Positions 18,445-27,882 of a stretch of DNA of 64,000 nucleotides are shown piece by piece. The notes under the pieces were generated by a model. That model was given only the letters and a program-made list of their open reading frames with translations. It had not been told where the DNA came from and ran no database searches. Position 1 is the stretch's first letter; each line of letters begins with the position of its first letter. Source of the DNA: Pseudanabaena mucicola str. Chao 1806 (lineage in GTDB: Bacteria > Cyanobacteriota > Cyanobacteriia > Pseudanabaenales > Pseudanabaenaceae); the NCBI RefSeq assembly GCF_030323025.1, contig NZ_CP097329.1:3768001-3832000 (forward strand), written 5' to 3'. Both the position numbers and the translations under genes were made by a program.

Positions 18445-20181
18445 ATGCTTCGTCTCGAACACATTCAGAAAATTTATCCCACTGGCGAAGTCCTCAAAGA
18501 CGTTAACTGGGAAGTCAAAACAGGCGATCGTATTGGTTTAGTCGGTGTCAATGGGGCGGGAAAATCAACACAGCTCAAGATTATCGCAGGGGAAATTGAA
18601 CCAACCGCAGGGCAAATCGTGCGCCCTGCAAGTCTGAAAATTGCCTACCTCAGCCAAGAATTTGATATCGAAGAGACTCGTACTGTCAAACAAGAGATGT
18701 GGCAAGCATTTCAGGATGTTCGTGAAATTCAAAAGGAATTAGCGATCGTGCATCACCATCTGGAAAACCTGAAGGATGGTGAGGACTATGAGCCGATTCT
18801 CAAAAAAATGGATCGTCTCCAGCGTCAGTTTGAAGATCACAATGGCTATGAATTGGAAAGTCGTATCGATAAGCTCTTGCCCGAACTAGGATTTAAAACT
18901 GACGATGGCGATCGATTAGTCAGTGAATATAGCGGCGGTTGGCAAATGCGGATGGGCTTAGGCAAAATTTTGCTGCAATCGCCAGATATATTGCTATTGG
19001 ACGAGCCGACGAACCACTTAGACTTAGAAACAATTGAGTGGCTTGAAAAATATTTGCGATCACTAAGTACACCGATGGTGATCGTCTCTCATGACCGCGA
19101 ATTTCTTGATCGCCTCTGTACCTCAATTGTGGAAACTGAGCGTGGTGTATCTACCACCTATTTGGGTAATTACACCTCATACCTCAATCAAAAATCTGAA
19201 GCCAAGTTGGCACAGAGTGCCGCATTTGAGCGGCAACAAAAATACATCGAAAAGCAGCAAGTATTCGTTGATCGTTTTAGAGCAAGTGCTACACGTAGCA
19301 CACAAGCCAAGAGCCGCGAAAAGCAACTGGAAAAAATTGAACGGATCGAATCCCCTGAGAGCGATGTGCGGACTCTCAAATTTCATTTTCCACCTGCATC
19401 TCGTAGTGGGCGTGTCACTGTCGAAATTAAAGATCTCACCCATGCCTATGGGGATCAAATTTTATTCCTAGGCGCAGATCTGGAAATTGAAAGAGGCGAT
19501 CGCGTTGCCTTCCTTGGACCTAATGGCGCAGGCAAATCTACCCTACTCAAAATGGTTGTGGGTAAAGAAACCTACAATGAAGGCGAAATCAACCTTGGAC
19601 ATAATGTCTTAATTGGTTATTTTGAGCAAAACCAAGCGGAAGCACTCGACTTGCATAAAGACGTATTTCATACTATTCATGATGATTTTCCCAAAATGAC
19701 TCATGAAGAAGTGCGTGGTGTATTGGGTAAATTCTTGTTTAGTGGTGACACGGTATTTAAATTAGTCCGTGATCTCAGTGGCGGTGAAAAAGCACGACTT
19801 GCCCTTGCGAAAATGTTGCTTACCCCTGTCAATTTCTTGATCCTTGATGAGCCAACTAACCACCTTGATATCCCTGCCAAAGAAATGCTTGAAGCAGCTT
19901 TACGCGAATATGAGGGTACGGTTGCAGTAATCTCCCATGATCGTTATTTCATCTCCCAAGTGGCGAACAAGATTGTCGAAATTCGGGATGGTGATCTTGT
20001 CGTGTATGCAGGTGACTATGCTTACTACCAAGAGAAAAAGGAAGAAGAATCGCGAGAAGCTAAATACAAGGCAGAAATGGCAGCCAAAGCAGCTAAAGAT
20101 GCCCTAAAGAAAGAAAAGGAGCGAGCCAAACAAGCCGAAAAACGTCAAGAAAAGCAACTACAAAAATCTAAAGCTAAATAA
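18445..20181 (+). CDS. ABC-F family ATPase (Uup/YdiF-like)
   Basis: A 578-residue ABC-F protein: two ABC ATPase domains in one chain with no membrane part. Such proteins act on the ribosome, relieving stalled or inhibited translation. Domain 1 has GVNGAGKSTQLKI (about 33-45), SGGWQMRMGL and LLLDEPTNHLD. The inter-domain arm (about 245-310) is rich in charged residues. Domain 2 has GPNGAGKSTLLKM, LSGGEKARLAL and LILDEPTNHLD. The C-terminus from residue 530 is a long lysine/glutamate coiled coil (KKEEESREAKYKAE), as in Uup. Which ABC-F subtype it is cannot be settled by eye. Own promoter likely in the gap before it. Confidence 0.93.
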   Translation: MLRLEHIQKIYPTGEVLKDVNWEVKTGDRIGLVGVNGAGKSTQLKIIAGEIEPTAGQIVRPASLKIAYLSQEFDIEETRTVKQEMWQAFQDVREIQKELAIVHHHLENLKDGEDYEPILKKMDRLQRQFEDHNGYELESRIDKLLPELGFKTDDGDRLVSEYSGGWQMRMGLGKILLQSPDILLLDEPTNHLDLETIEWLEKYLRSLSTPMVIVSHDREFLDRLCTSIVETERGVSTTYLGNYTSYLNQKSEAKLAQSAAFERQQKYIEKQQVFVDRFRASATRSTQAKSREKQLEKIERIESPESDVRTLKFHFPPASRSGRVTVEIKDLTHAYGDQILFLGADLEIERGDRVAFLGPNGAGKSTLLKMVVGKETYNEGEINLGHNVLIGYFEQNQAEALDLHKDVFHTIHDDFPKMTHEEVRGVLGKFLFSGDTVFKLVRDLSGGEKARLALAKMLLTPVNFLILDEPTNHLDIPAKEMLEAALREYEGTVAVISHDRYFISQVANKIVEIRDGDLVVYAGDYAYYQEKKEEESREAKYKAEMAAKAAKDALKKEKERAKQAEKRQEKQLQKSKAK

Positions 20182-20222
20182 TCAGCCATCATCTAATTAG
20201 CTCACTTACAACCCAGAAGCGC

Positions 20223-20319
20223 ATATAGCGTTTACCAGTCTGGTGAAGTACAGGTTAGTTCCCCCGCCTTTGGCGGGGAAACTAACCAATGTAATTCGCT
20301 TGCTTGAAAAACGTTATAT
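20223..20319. repeat. MITE-like element, family E
   Basis: Terminal inverted repeats atatagcgttt / aaacgttatat (10 of 11) enclose the hairpin gttagttcccccgcc / ggcggggaaactaac. The start resembles the tatagcgg ends of the element at 41323-41427. Confidence 0.65.
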
Positions 20320-20361
20320 CAATCTCGTAGCAGTAGTCCTAAAAAGGAAAGGATTTATTTT

Positions 20362-20400
20362 GGTAAGGATGGGCGGCACTTCGCGACGACCATCCTTACC
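20362..20400. repeat. Hairpin in the gap after the ABC-F gene
   Basis: ggtaaggatgg pairs with ccatccttacc around gcggcacttcgcgacga. A second hairpin, ggtttatggaa / ttccataaacc, is at 20465-20509. The gap from 20182 to 20650 otherwise holds nothing I can name. Confidence 0.5.
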
Positions 20401-20650
20401 TATTTTGGATTGCCCTCGTAGCTATCAATGTAAGTTCTGTTTTTGTTTTAATTATGAATTTTAGGGTTTATGGAAAACTCACTCCGCAAGGGAGCATATT
20501 CCATAAACCATTTAGAACTACCTGTAATTTTATGTGGTTATAGGGCAAATAGTTGTTACTTCAGTAATGTAACAGCATAAAATTAAACAAAGGGTTTTCT
20601 GATGAACAAAGAAGACGCAACCATGATTTTTAAATATAAGCACAATCCCT

Positions 20651-21547
20651 ATGTTGGATCACTTTGCTAGGAAACGCAAACTAATAGAACGTTATTCCCA
20701 AGGAGACAGAAACTTTGAAGGAATGGATTTGATGGGATTAGATTTAAGCAAAGTTGACCTGAGTAATGCAAATTTACGTAATGCTAATCTGGTCTCTGCC
20801 AATCTATGGGAAGCAACTCTTTGTAACGTTGATCTATCAGGTGCGGACTTGTCAGATGCCGATCTTTGTGGTGCTTCGCTTTTAAACGCAAACCTTAGTA
20901 ATACCAAAATCACTCGCACAAACTTTAGTTACACAACCTTGAGTGGGACTAGTTTTGACCATGTGAGCTTAGATGGTGCAAATTTACAATCCTCAATTTT
21001 AAACTGTACCAATCTGCATAGCAAAAACTTGGTCAGAGCAAACCTGCAAAAAGCCTATCTGCTAGAAGCGAATCTTTCTAAATCAGATTTGAGTTATGCC
21101 AACCTGCATCATGCTTTTTTGTTTAGAGCCAATTTAAGTCGGGCGAATTTACAACACGCTAATCTCAGTGAAGCTGATTTGAGTGAAGTTAGTCTACATG
21201 GAGCAAACTTAAAGTGGGCAAATTTCAGTGAAGTAGATTTGCGTGAGGCTGATCTTGATCACATTGACTTTAGTGAGATCAATCTTCGTCTCGCTAATTT
21301 AAGTGGACTAAACTTGAGTAATGTTAATTTCAGTGGTAGCAATTTAAGCAAAGCAATTTTACGCGGTACGATATTACGTGGAGCTTGTTTCAAGTCGGCG
21401 AACCTATGGAGCGCGGATTTAACTAATGCGGATTTAACTAATGCAAATTTGACTAATGCAGATTTGTATGGGGCTAATTTAGCTGGCGCTAACTTAGAAG
21501 ATGCATTGCTAGATGTAGGTTGGCGAAATGGGGTCAAGATTTGCTAG
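20651..21547 (+). CDS. Pentapeptide-repeat protein
   Basis: A 298-residue protein made almost wholly of pentapeptide repeats A(D/N)LxX from about residue 24 to the C-terminus (e.g. LSNANLRNANLVSANL, LTNADLTNANLTNADLYGANL). These fold as a right-handed quadrilateral beta helix. A short basic N-terminus (ARKRKLIERYSQGDRNFEG) precedes them. No signal peptide, so probably cytoplasmic; function unknown, as for most cyanobacterial members. Start ATG 20651 is the first in frame. An overlapping 22-codon ORF in another frame starts at 20601 and ends at 20669, which leaves some doubt about the true 5' end. Confidence 0.92.
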   Translation: MLDHFARKRKLIERYSQGDRNFEGMDLMGLDLSKVDLSNANLRNANLVSANLWEATLCNVDLSGADLSDADLCGASLLNANLSNTKITRTNFSYTTLSGTSFDHVSLDGANLQSSILNCTNLHSKNLVRANLQKAYLLEANLSKSDLSYANLHHAFLFRANLSRANLQHANLSEADLSEVSLHGANLKWANFSEVDLREADLDHIDFSEINLRLANLSGLNLSNVNFSGSNLSKAILRGTILRGACFKSANLWSADLTNADLTNANLTNADLYGANLAGANLEDALLDVGWRNGVKIC

Positions 21548-21683
21548 ACGAATTTAGCGGATGGGAATGTCTCAATGCGAATCTGTCGATTATGATTGCT
21601 AAATTACTAAGAATGTCTTGATGTTTATTGTATGGTTACTAGCTTTACTATCAAAGTATAGATAATTCAAATAAAAACTACAG

Positions 21684-21733
21684 TTTCGACTTCGCTCAGC
21701 TAGCTTACCCCGATGGCTAAGCGAAGTCGAAGC
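21684..21733. repeat. Hairpin copy of repeat family G
   Basis: tttcgacttcgctcagc pairs with gctaagcgaagtcgaagc around a 15-base loop. The arm is the same sequence as in the 44-bp palindrome at 1080-1123. Confidence 0.75.
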
Positions 21734-21830
21734 ATATATGCCAGTTATTTAAACAAATATCAACTCATAAAAAAGCAATAATTAAAAAAACAATAAATTG
21801 TGAAGAAAGTGCTTGCTATATTTAGAGACA

Positions 21831-22514
21831 ATGAAAGAACTATTCAGTTTTCAAGATCCCAATTTATTACGCATGGCATTAACCCACCGCTCCTATGTCC
21901 ATGAAAATCCGAGCGTAGCCGAGGATAACGAGCGGCTAGAATTTTTGGGGGATGCTATTTTAAATTTTCTTAGTGGATCATACCTCTATCGCCAACATCC
22001 CGAATTAGGTGAAGATGAATTGACCCGTCGGCGGGCAGCCCTAGTGGATGAAAAGCAACTAGCTAATTTTGCGATCGCATTACGATTAGATACTCAAATT
22101 TTGTTAGGAAAAGGGGCGCTACGTGATGGGGGCAATAAAAGTGATAATCTCCTCAGTTGTGCCTTTGAAGCAATGATTGGCGCATTATATCTAGATCGTG
22201 ATTGTGATGTAGAGCTATTACGCCCTGCGGTGGAAGCTCTGTTTGCTTCAGTACCACCTGAGTTAGTGAATACTCGTTCCGATCTTGATGCGAAGAATCG
22301 CCTACAGGAATGGGTGCAGTCCTACATTGGTCATACTTTACCTCGCTATGTCACCGAAAAAGTGGGTGGAACTGATCATACGCCTGAATTTGCGTCTAAA
22401 GTATATGTTGGCGATCGCTTATATGGTCAAAGTCTGCGAAATTTTTCTAGCAAGAAAGAAGCAGAACGCGCTGCTGCGCTTGATGCCTTAGAACAAATAG
22501 AGAGAATGTTATGA
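21831..22514 (+). CDS. rnc: Ribonuclease III
   Basis: A 227-residue RNase III that cuts double-stranded RNA, mainly in rRNA precursor processing. The catalytic signature NERLEFLGDAIL (about residues 35-46) and the second acidic pair AFEAMIGALYLD (about 108-119) are intact. A C-terminal dsRNA-binding domain runs from about 155, with KNRLQEWVQ, TPEFASKVYVG and KKEAERAAALDAL. ATG 21831 is preferred over TTG 21813, because MKELFSFQDPNLLRMALTHRSY starts in the usual place. It leads a run with rimM (39 bases on) and era (62 bases on), all for rRNA maturation. Confidence 0.95.
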   Translation: MKELFSFQDPNLLRMALTHRSYVHENPSVAEDNERLEFLGDAILNFLSGSYLYRQHPELGEDELTRRRAALVDEKQLANFAIALRLDTQILLGKGALRDGGNKSDNLLSCAFEAMIGALYLDRDCDVELLRPAVEALFASVPPELVNTRSDLDAKNRLQEWVQSYIGHTLPRYVTEKVGGTDHTPEFASKVYVGDRLYGQSLRNFSSKKEAERAAALDALEQIERML

Positions 22515-22553
22515 GTCAAGATTGCTTTTTGTAAATCTTGGCAAGGAAAAACT

Positions 22554-23105
22554 ATGACAGAAGATTGGTTGATTATTGGTAAAATCGTCTCACCACAGGG
22601 ACTCAAGGGTGAAGTAAGAGTTTTATCCTATTCAGATTTTCCTGAGCGCTTTGAAACATCTGGCAAGCGTTGGATTGCACCCTCAGAAAAAGTAGAACCC
22701 CAAGAAGTAAGAATGCTATCTGGTCGTGAGTTGACTGGTAAAAAAAATCTATTTGTAGTACGTCTTGAAGGAATTAACGATTGTGAACAAGCTGAGGCTC
22801 TGCGTAACTTTATGATGATGATCCCTGCTAGCGATCGCCCTTACCTCGAACATAACGAGTATATGATTGCTGATTTAGTAGGTTGCCATGTTTATCATCA
22901 ACCAACAGGTAAGCTCCTAGGTGAAGTGATTAGTATTATTGCCGCAGGTAATGATTTGCTAGAAGTTCGTAATCCTGAACATCAAGAAATCGCATTAATT
23001 CCTTTTGTCGAAGCGATCGTTCCCTTTGTTGATATTGATCAAAAAAGAATTGAAGTAACTCCTCCCCTCGGACTCATCGATCAGTGGCTAAGTTCTGCCT
23101 CTTAA
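22554..23105 (+). CDS. rimM: Ribosome maturation factor RimM
   Basis: A 183-residue RimM, which binds S19 and helps mature the head of the 30S subunit. The N-terminal beta-barrel opens with the signature IGKIVSPQGLKGEVRVLSYSDFPERF (residues 7-32). The C-terminal PRC-barrel begins near LVGCHVYH, with NDLLEVRNPEHQEIALIPFVEAIV and the ending RIEVTPPLGLID. Length is normal. The gene is placed between rnc and era on the same strand with short gaps, so a ribosome-biogenesis operon is likely. Confidence 0.95.
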   Translation: MTEDWLIIGKIVSPQGLKGEVRVLSYSDFPERFETSGKRWIAPSEKVEPQEVRMLSGRELTGKKNLFVVRLEGINDCEQAEALRNFMMMIPASDRPYLEHNEYMIADLVGCHVYHQPTGKLLGEVISIIAAGNDLLEVRNPEHQEIALIPFVEAIVPFVDIDQKRIEVTPPLGLIDQWLSSAS

Positions 23106-23167
23106 GTTTGCGTTATGATTGAAATTATAGCTGTGTATTGCTTTCTAAATTAATAGAATAAATCATC

Positions 23168-24079
23168 ATGATTCCAGAATCGGGCGAAGGTTTTAAATCG
23201 GGTTTTGTCGCATTAGTCGGGCGACCCAATGTGGGTAAATCTACTTTGCTTAATGCTCTCATTGGTCAAAAAATTGCGATTACTTCACCTGTTGCCCAAA
23301 CGACTCGCAATCGTTTACGGGGAATCCTGACATTACCCACAGCGCAAATTGTGCTAGTAGATACACCTGGAATTCATAAACCACATCATTTGCTAGGTCA
23401 AACCATCGTTAAAAATGCTATTGGCGCGATCTCTTCCGTTGATGCAACAGTATTAGTCGTTGATGGTAGTGATCGCATGGGAACTGGCGATCGCTTTGTT
23501 GCCGAAACTATTTTGCAGAGCAAGGTTCCTACTATTCTTGGGGTTAATAAAATTGATATATTAAATGAGGTTGCTGCGAGTGAAATCTTGACTAGCTATG
23601 AGAGTTTTGCTGTTGAGCATGGTTGGCTAGTTGCTAAGTTTTCGTCAGTGACAGGAGAGGGATTAGAAGCATTACAAGCGATGATGTGCGATCGCTTACC
23701 AGAAGGTCCCTACTACTATCCACCAGATCTAGTCACTGATCAGCCTGAACGGTTTATTATGGGAGAATTAATTCGTGAACAGATTCTTTTACTAACTCGA
23801 GAAGAAGTTCCCCATTCCGTTGCAGTAAGTATTGATCAAGTTGATGAACAGCCTAAGATTACGAGGGTGATGGCGACCGTCCATGTCGAACGTGATTCAC
23901 AAAAGGGAATTTTGATAGGTAAGAAAGGACAAATGCTGAAGGAGATTGGGACTAAAGCCAGAGAGCAGATGCAGAAATTAATTATGGGTTCTGTTCACTT
24001 AGAAATCTTTGTCAAAGTTCAACCCAAATGGCGCTCATCACGATTTCAACTATCAGATTTGGGATATCGTGTGGAATAA
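23168..24079 (+). CDS. era: GTPase Era
   Basis: A 303-residue Era, the GTPase that binds the 3' end of 16S rRNA and checks 30S maturation. The G1 motif GRPNVGKST (about 18-26), the switch region AQTTRNR, G3 DTPGIHKP and G4 NKID are all present. The C-terminal KH domain follows at about 205-300 (GILIGKKGQMLKEIGTKAREQMQKL), ending KVQPKWRSS. Third gene of the rnc-rimM-era group. ATG 23168 gives the expected short leader before the G domain. Confidence 0.97.
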   Translation: MIPESGEGFKSGFVALVGRPNVGKSTLLNALIGQKIAITSPVAQTTRNRLRGILTLPTAQIVLVDTPGIHKPHHLLGQTIVKNAIGAISSVDATVLVVDGSDRMGTGDRFVAETILQSKVPTILGVNKIDILNEVAASEILTSYESFAVEHGWLVAKFSSVTGEGLEALQAMMCDRLPEGPYYYPPDLVTDQPERFIMGELIREQILLLTREEVPHSVAVSIDQVDEQPKITRVMATVHVERDSQKGILIGKKGQMLKEIGTKAREQMQKLIMGSVHLEIFVKVQPKWRSSRFQLSDLGYRVE

Positions 24080-24135
24080 ATTTTCCAAGCCTTGAGATGT
24101 GCTTTGTACATCCCAAAGCATAGATTGCGATCACA

Positions 24136-25059
24136 TTAAAATTCATTGCCATAATAGATTCTGACACCCCACATTCCAACAAGAAGGATGAGTAATAAAA
24201 TATCGCGAGGAAGCAATCTTAAAGGATTCCACACCACAAGGTGAGTATTAGGACTGGTAAAACCTCGGACTTGCATGGCGCTAGCGGTTTGCTCCGCACG
24301 GATGAATAGATTGTCGATCAGACGTTCGGCAAGGATGAGCCAAATTTGAGTAGTGCGTTTAAATCCTAATCTTTTCCAGTTAATGGAACGGGTACGGATA
24401 GCTCTAGCGAGGTTCTGTACCTCTTCTAAAACAAGGGGAACAAAACGTAAGGCAAGGGTGAGCGTGAGTACTACTTCTACAATAGGAACTTTGAAGAATT
24501 TTAAAGGTGCAAATATCGAGGCGATCGCCGCCGTAATTTCTTCGGGAGCCGTAACTAGCAGAAATAGGGTTGGCGCATAGAGATAGGTGAAAATTAAGGT
24601 ACAGACCCTCACACCTAACTCGCGGGATCTGCGCGTAATGGTGATACTGCCTGCTTTCCAGAGCACATAATTATAGGAAGTTGGCTGTGGTAATTTGAAA
24701 GTTAAAGGCGAGGTGATACTTGGTTTATCATTACTAATACTCACTTCAGGAATCTGGCGGCGTGGCTGCACTGTAGCATTGAATCCATCGGGAGAAATCG
24801 TAGCGATCGCAAGAGTCATAAAAGCAAGTAACAGCAAAATCCCCATCTGCTGTTTCCATACCCGCATCGGAATCTTTGCCGCAAGGGTCAGAATGATCAG
24901 TAAAACAGCGATCGCAATCCGCCAAAATTCATTTGCTTGAATTGGTGTTAATAAAAAGGTGAGTAACCCAAACATTTTAATGCGTGGATCAAGTCGATGC
25001 AGCCATGTAATGGGCTGTTCGAGATAGAGTCCGATAGGAAGCGATCGCAGTATATCCAC
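24136..25059 (-). CDS. ECF transporter T component (EcfT/CbiQ family)
   Basis: A 307-residue membrane protein of the CbiQ/EcfT family, the scaffold that couples two ABC ATPases to a substrate-binding S component in vitamin and metal uptake. The N-terminus HRLDPRIKMFGLLTFLL and the C-terminal coupling helices with RAIRTRSINWKR and AMQVRGFTSPN carry the two short Ala-Arg-Gly-like (xRx) motifs that touch the ATPases. Compared with usual CbiQ proteins it has a longer central loop (about residues 95-130, QPRRQIPEVSISNDKPS). No EcfA or S component is adjacent, so it is probably a shared module; the substrate is unknown. Convergent with era. Confidence 0.85.
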   Translation of the reverse strand: MDILRSLPIGLYLEQPITWLHRLDPRIKMFGLLTFLLTPIQANEFWRIAIAVLLIILTLAAKIPMRVWKQQMGILLLLAFMTLAIATISPDGFNATVQPRRQIPEVSISNDKPSITSPLTFKLPQPTSYNYVLWKAGSITITRRSRELGVRVCTLIFTYLYAPTLFLLVTAPEEITAAIASIFAPLKFFKVPIVEVVLTLTLALRFVPLVLEEVQNLARAIRTRSINWKRLGFKRTTQIWLILAERLIDNLFIRAEQTASAMQVRGFTSPNTHLVVWNPLRLLPRDILLLILLVGMWGVRIYYGNEF

Positions 25060-25260
25060 TTATATTCTGATATTTTTCGAGAATTTTGTTCTTATAATTT
25101 ACAATACACCAATTAAGATGAGCAGCAAATCTTTGAACAATAGCGCTTTGCAAGCAAGTGGATTTGTTTTACTGCTAAAGGTGGAAAAAATTTACTTTAC
25201 GAGACTAAGCAATATACCCTAAACAAATTAGTGCAATCCAAGAGTATTTATAGCGTAGTT

Positions 25261-25983
25261 TCAAAGTTTACTGGGAGCGATCGAGTCTACTACTCTAATT
25301 CTTCCTGACTGAATTGCGGCAAAGACTGAATTAATCTGATAAACTTCTTGGTCAGTGAGTTCAATATTCTCAAATAAACTATTATAAATTGCTTTACTAA
25401 GATATAGATAGCTTTTACGATTAATGATTCCTGATTGCATAATTCGCAGAACGACTTCATCAATAGTAATTGTATGGGTGGATCGACCTCGGGTAGTATG
25501 TTCAGGTAAGTTAAAGTCAGCAATCTGATTATCCGTATCCATGGATGTGGATTTTGAAGAATCATTAGTTTTCTCAAAAGCAGTGTTTGATAAATTTGAA
25601 GGTGTTCTACTGGGTAAACACCTATTAATTGCGGATTTCAGCATTTCAGGATCGAAGGGCTTAGTCAAGTAATCATCTGCACCAATTTCCATACATTGCA
25701 TGACGCTATCCATTTCTTCAAAAGCAGAAACGATGATTACAGGAATATTGCATAACCTTGGATCTTTTTTTAAATATTTCAGTACTGCATATCCATCGAT
25801 CTCAGGCATCATGATATCTAGAAAAATCAAGTCATAGGCATTTGACTGAATCATCGATAAAGCTGCACGACCATCCACTGCAATTGACAGATTAAAATCT
25901 TTTCTAGACAAGCGTCTCGCCAACATATCTCGACTTATTTTATTGTCATCAACAATTAATATTTGGAAGTTTTGTATTGCCAT
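25261..25983 (-). CDS. Response regulator with novel C-terminal region
   Basis: A 240-residue protein with an N-terminal receiver domain (about 1-122). The phospho-acceptor Asp is in LIFLDIMMPEIDGY, the switch Ser in VIIVSAFEE, and the Lys in DYLTKPFDPEML. A Ser/Thr/Asn-rich linker (about 125-165) joins it to a helical tail of about 70 residues (ITIDEVVLRIMQSGIINRKSYLYL and LTDQEVYQINSVFAAIQSGRIRVVD). I do not recognise the tail as a standard output domain. It could be a dimerisation or DNA-binding module. ATG 25983 is preferred because gttagg lies before it; a GTG at 26016 is possible. No sensor kinase is nearby. Confidence 0.8.
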   Translation of the reverse strand: MAIQNFQILIVDDNKISRDMLARRLSRKDFNLSIAVDGRAALSMIQSNAYDLIFLDIMMPEIDGYAVLKYLKKDPRLCNIPVIIVSAFEEMDSVMQCMEIGADDYLTKPFDPEMLKSAINRCLPSRTPSNLSNTAFEKTNDSSKSTSMDTDNQIADFNLPEHTTRGRSTHTITIDEVVLRIMQSGIINRKSYLYLSKAIYNSLFENIELTDQEVYQINSVFAAIQSGRIRVVDSIAPSKL

Positions 25984-26168
25984 GTTCCTAACCTTACTTA
26001 TGAATTGTGAGACCATACCTTGACGTGACTTCTTCCTTCCCTTTTGGCATCTTACATTGCAAGATCAGTTTCTTTGATTACTTGCTAGGAAGTTGTCAAT
26101 TTGCCAGAAGGGTTAATTGTTGAGATTCCTAGGCTAGCAGTGACAAAGGTCTATTGAGGCTTTGAGTA

Positions 26169-26248
26169 GTACAGGAATATTTTAGAAAGTGTTGCTTCGC
26201 AACACTTTCTAAAATATTTTTGGGTTTTAAGTAAGCGTAAAGCGCTGA
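26169..26248. repeat. MITE-like hairpin element, family B
   Basis: Hairpin aatattttagaaagtgttgc / gcaacactttctaaaatatt, then the family tail gggttttaagtaagcgtaaa and gcgctga. The rest of the 26017-26393 gap shows nothing I can name. Confidence 0.8.
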
Positions 26249-26393
26249 ATTATTTTGACGTAGGCGAAAAGCAAGTCAGCTAGGAACGGTGCTTTCACTA
26301 AGTTAATTTAAATACACAAAGCATTGTATCAATTTTTAAAAATATTACTCAAGGCAAGAAAGACTGGGTAAACCAAGTCTTTCTACATCTAGC

Positions 26394-27557
26394 CTATTTG
26401 CCCATGCCTAGTTGTTGTGCTTTTTGGTAAACCTTTCCTTCTGTCAAAAGTGAAGGTGCAATGACAACTTCCACTTGTTGCATTTCACGAATATTAGCTG
26501 CTCCTAAAGTCCCCATACTAGTTTTGAGTGCACCTAAGAGGTTATGTGTCCCGTCGTCAAGTCCCGCAGGTCCCCGCAAGATTTGCTCTAGGGAACCCGT
26601 TGTACCTACCTTGATGCGAGTACCGCGTGGCAATACGGGGCTAGGTGTTGCCATACCCCAGTGGAAACCACGTCCGGGGGCTTCGGCTGCTCGTGCAAAG
26701 GGAGAACCAATCATTACGGCATCTGCACCACAGGCGATCGATTTACAAATATCTCCACCTGTGATCAAACCGCCATCGGCGATAATAGGAACATATTTGC
26801 CTGTTTCTTTAAAAAAGTCTTCGCGGGCAGCCGCACAATCAGCGACAGCCGTGGCTTGAGGAACACCAACTCCAAGTACCCCTCTAGACGTACATGCTGC
26901 ACCAGGTCCAATGCCCACAAGTACGCCTGCGGCTCCTGCTCTCAACAATTCTAAAGTGACATCGTAGGTAACGCAGTTGCCCATAAGTACTGGAATGGGC
27001 ATTTCTTGACAGAATTTGGCAAGATCGAGAGAGACTAGTCCTTCCGCAGCAATGTGAGTGGTAGATACTACTGTTGATTGTAAGAAAAATAAGTCACAAC
27101 CTGCTTCCGCGGCAATTAATCCATATTTGAAAGCATTAACGGGAATGCTGCTAGCGCAAGCAATACCACCTTTCTCTTTAATTTCGCGGATACGTTTTTG
27201 GATGAGTTCGGGCTTAACGGGTTCAGCATAAAGCTGTTGCATCAGTGAGACGAAATCTGTAACGCCCACAGATGCAATTTTTTCTAAGATTGGCTTGGGA
27301 TTGTCATAGCGGGTTTGTATACCATCAAGGTTGATTACACCTAATGCTCCTAGCTCAGAAAGTCTTACAGCCACATCGACATCGACAACGCCATCCATAG
27401 CGCTGGCAATAATCGGTATTTCTCGTCGAATTCCCCCAACTTCCCAAAATGTATAGGCAACGTTGGGATCGAGGGTTCTTCCTCCCGGTACTAGTGCAAT
27501 TTCGTCGATGCCATAGGCTCTGCGTGCAGTTTTACCGCGCCCAATTTGAATGTCCAC
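26394..27557 (-). CDS. guaB3: GuaB3-type IMP dehydrogenase-related protein
   Basis: A 387-residue protein of the IMPDH/GMP reductase fold without the CBS domains of ordinary GuaB. It matches GuaB3, found in cyanobacteria and actinobacteria. GuaB3 of Synechocystis has been reported to have IMP dehydrogenase activity, oxidising IMP to XMP for guanine nucleotide synthesis. The catalytic-loop cysteine is in GIGPGAACTSRGVLG (about 217-231), preceded by GAAGVLVG. NAD/IMP-site stretches are PIIASAMDGVVD, ADGGLITGGDICK and AVMIGSPFARAAEAPG. Start ATG follows a weak purine stretch. Monocistronic and divergent from natC. A separate guaB elsewhere is expected but not visible. Confidence 0.9.
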   Translation of the reverse strand: MDIQIGRGKTARRAYGIDEIALVPGGRTLDPNVAYTFWEVGGIRREIPIIASAMDGVVDVDVAVRLSELGALGVINLDGIQTRYDNPKPILEKIASVGVTDFVSLMQQLYAEPVKPELIQKRIREIKEKGGIACASSIPVNAFKYGLIAAEAGCDLFFLQSTVVSTTHIAAEGLVSLDLAKFCQEMPIPVLMGNCVTYDVTLELLRAGAAGVLVGIGPGAACTSRGVLGVGVPQATAVADCAAAREDFFKETGKYVPIIADGGLITGGDICKSIACGADAVMIGSPFARAAEAPGRGFHWGMATPSPVLPRGTRIKVGTTGSLEQILRGPAGLDDGTHNLLGALKTSMGTLGAANIREMQQVEVVIAPSLLTEGKVYQKAQQLGMGK

Positions 27558-27882
27558 TGTTTGTTCTCTCTTCTTTAGAATTTAAATTTAGGTTATTGCT
27601 GATTGTAACTACATGTCATTTTGTGTCATTAAGTTACTAATTCGCCAATTGCCATCGTTGACGTAAGCATCTTGCGTTCAAGATTTACGTGAAGGGTTCA
27701 TGTTTTAAGCAGCGATCACTTGGGGATTACCACTAAGGTTGTGCTTAGTGTTACAGAAAGTCTTAATAATTTCTTAAGATACTGTTACTTATTGACTAAT
27801 GATAGCTAATTAGTGCTGTGACAAGTTATTTTTTAAGATGAAGTGCAAATATCCCATCCTAATAAAATAACAAACCTTACCG
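27558..27882. other. Divergent intergenic region guaB3-natC
   Basis: 325 bases between divergent genes, so it must hold both promoters. I found no convincing NtcA site (GTA-N8-TAC), no hairpin with long arms and no ORF. Confidence 0.5.

Noticed and set aside
20243-20464. 73-codon ORF on the plus strand
   Set aside because: It runs through a mobile hairpin element and a second hairpin; the peptide is a translation of repeats.
20601-20669. 22-codon ORF before the pentapeptide gene
   Set aside because: Overlaps the gene start in another frame and has no independent support; noted only as doubt on the 5' end.
25118-25222. 34-codon ORF (MSSKSLNNSALQASGFVLLL...)
   Set aside because: No ribosome site, no conservation signal, ends by chance in the intergenic gap.
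27558-27882. NtcA site upstream of natC
   Set aside because: GTA and TAC words are present but none at the required N8 spacing with a -10 box after it.
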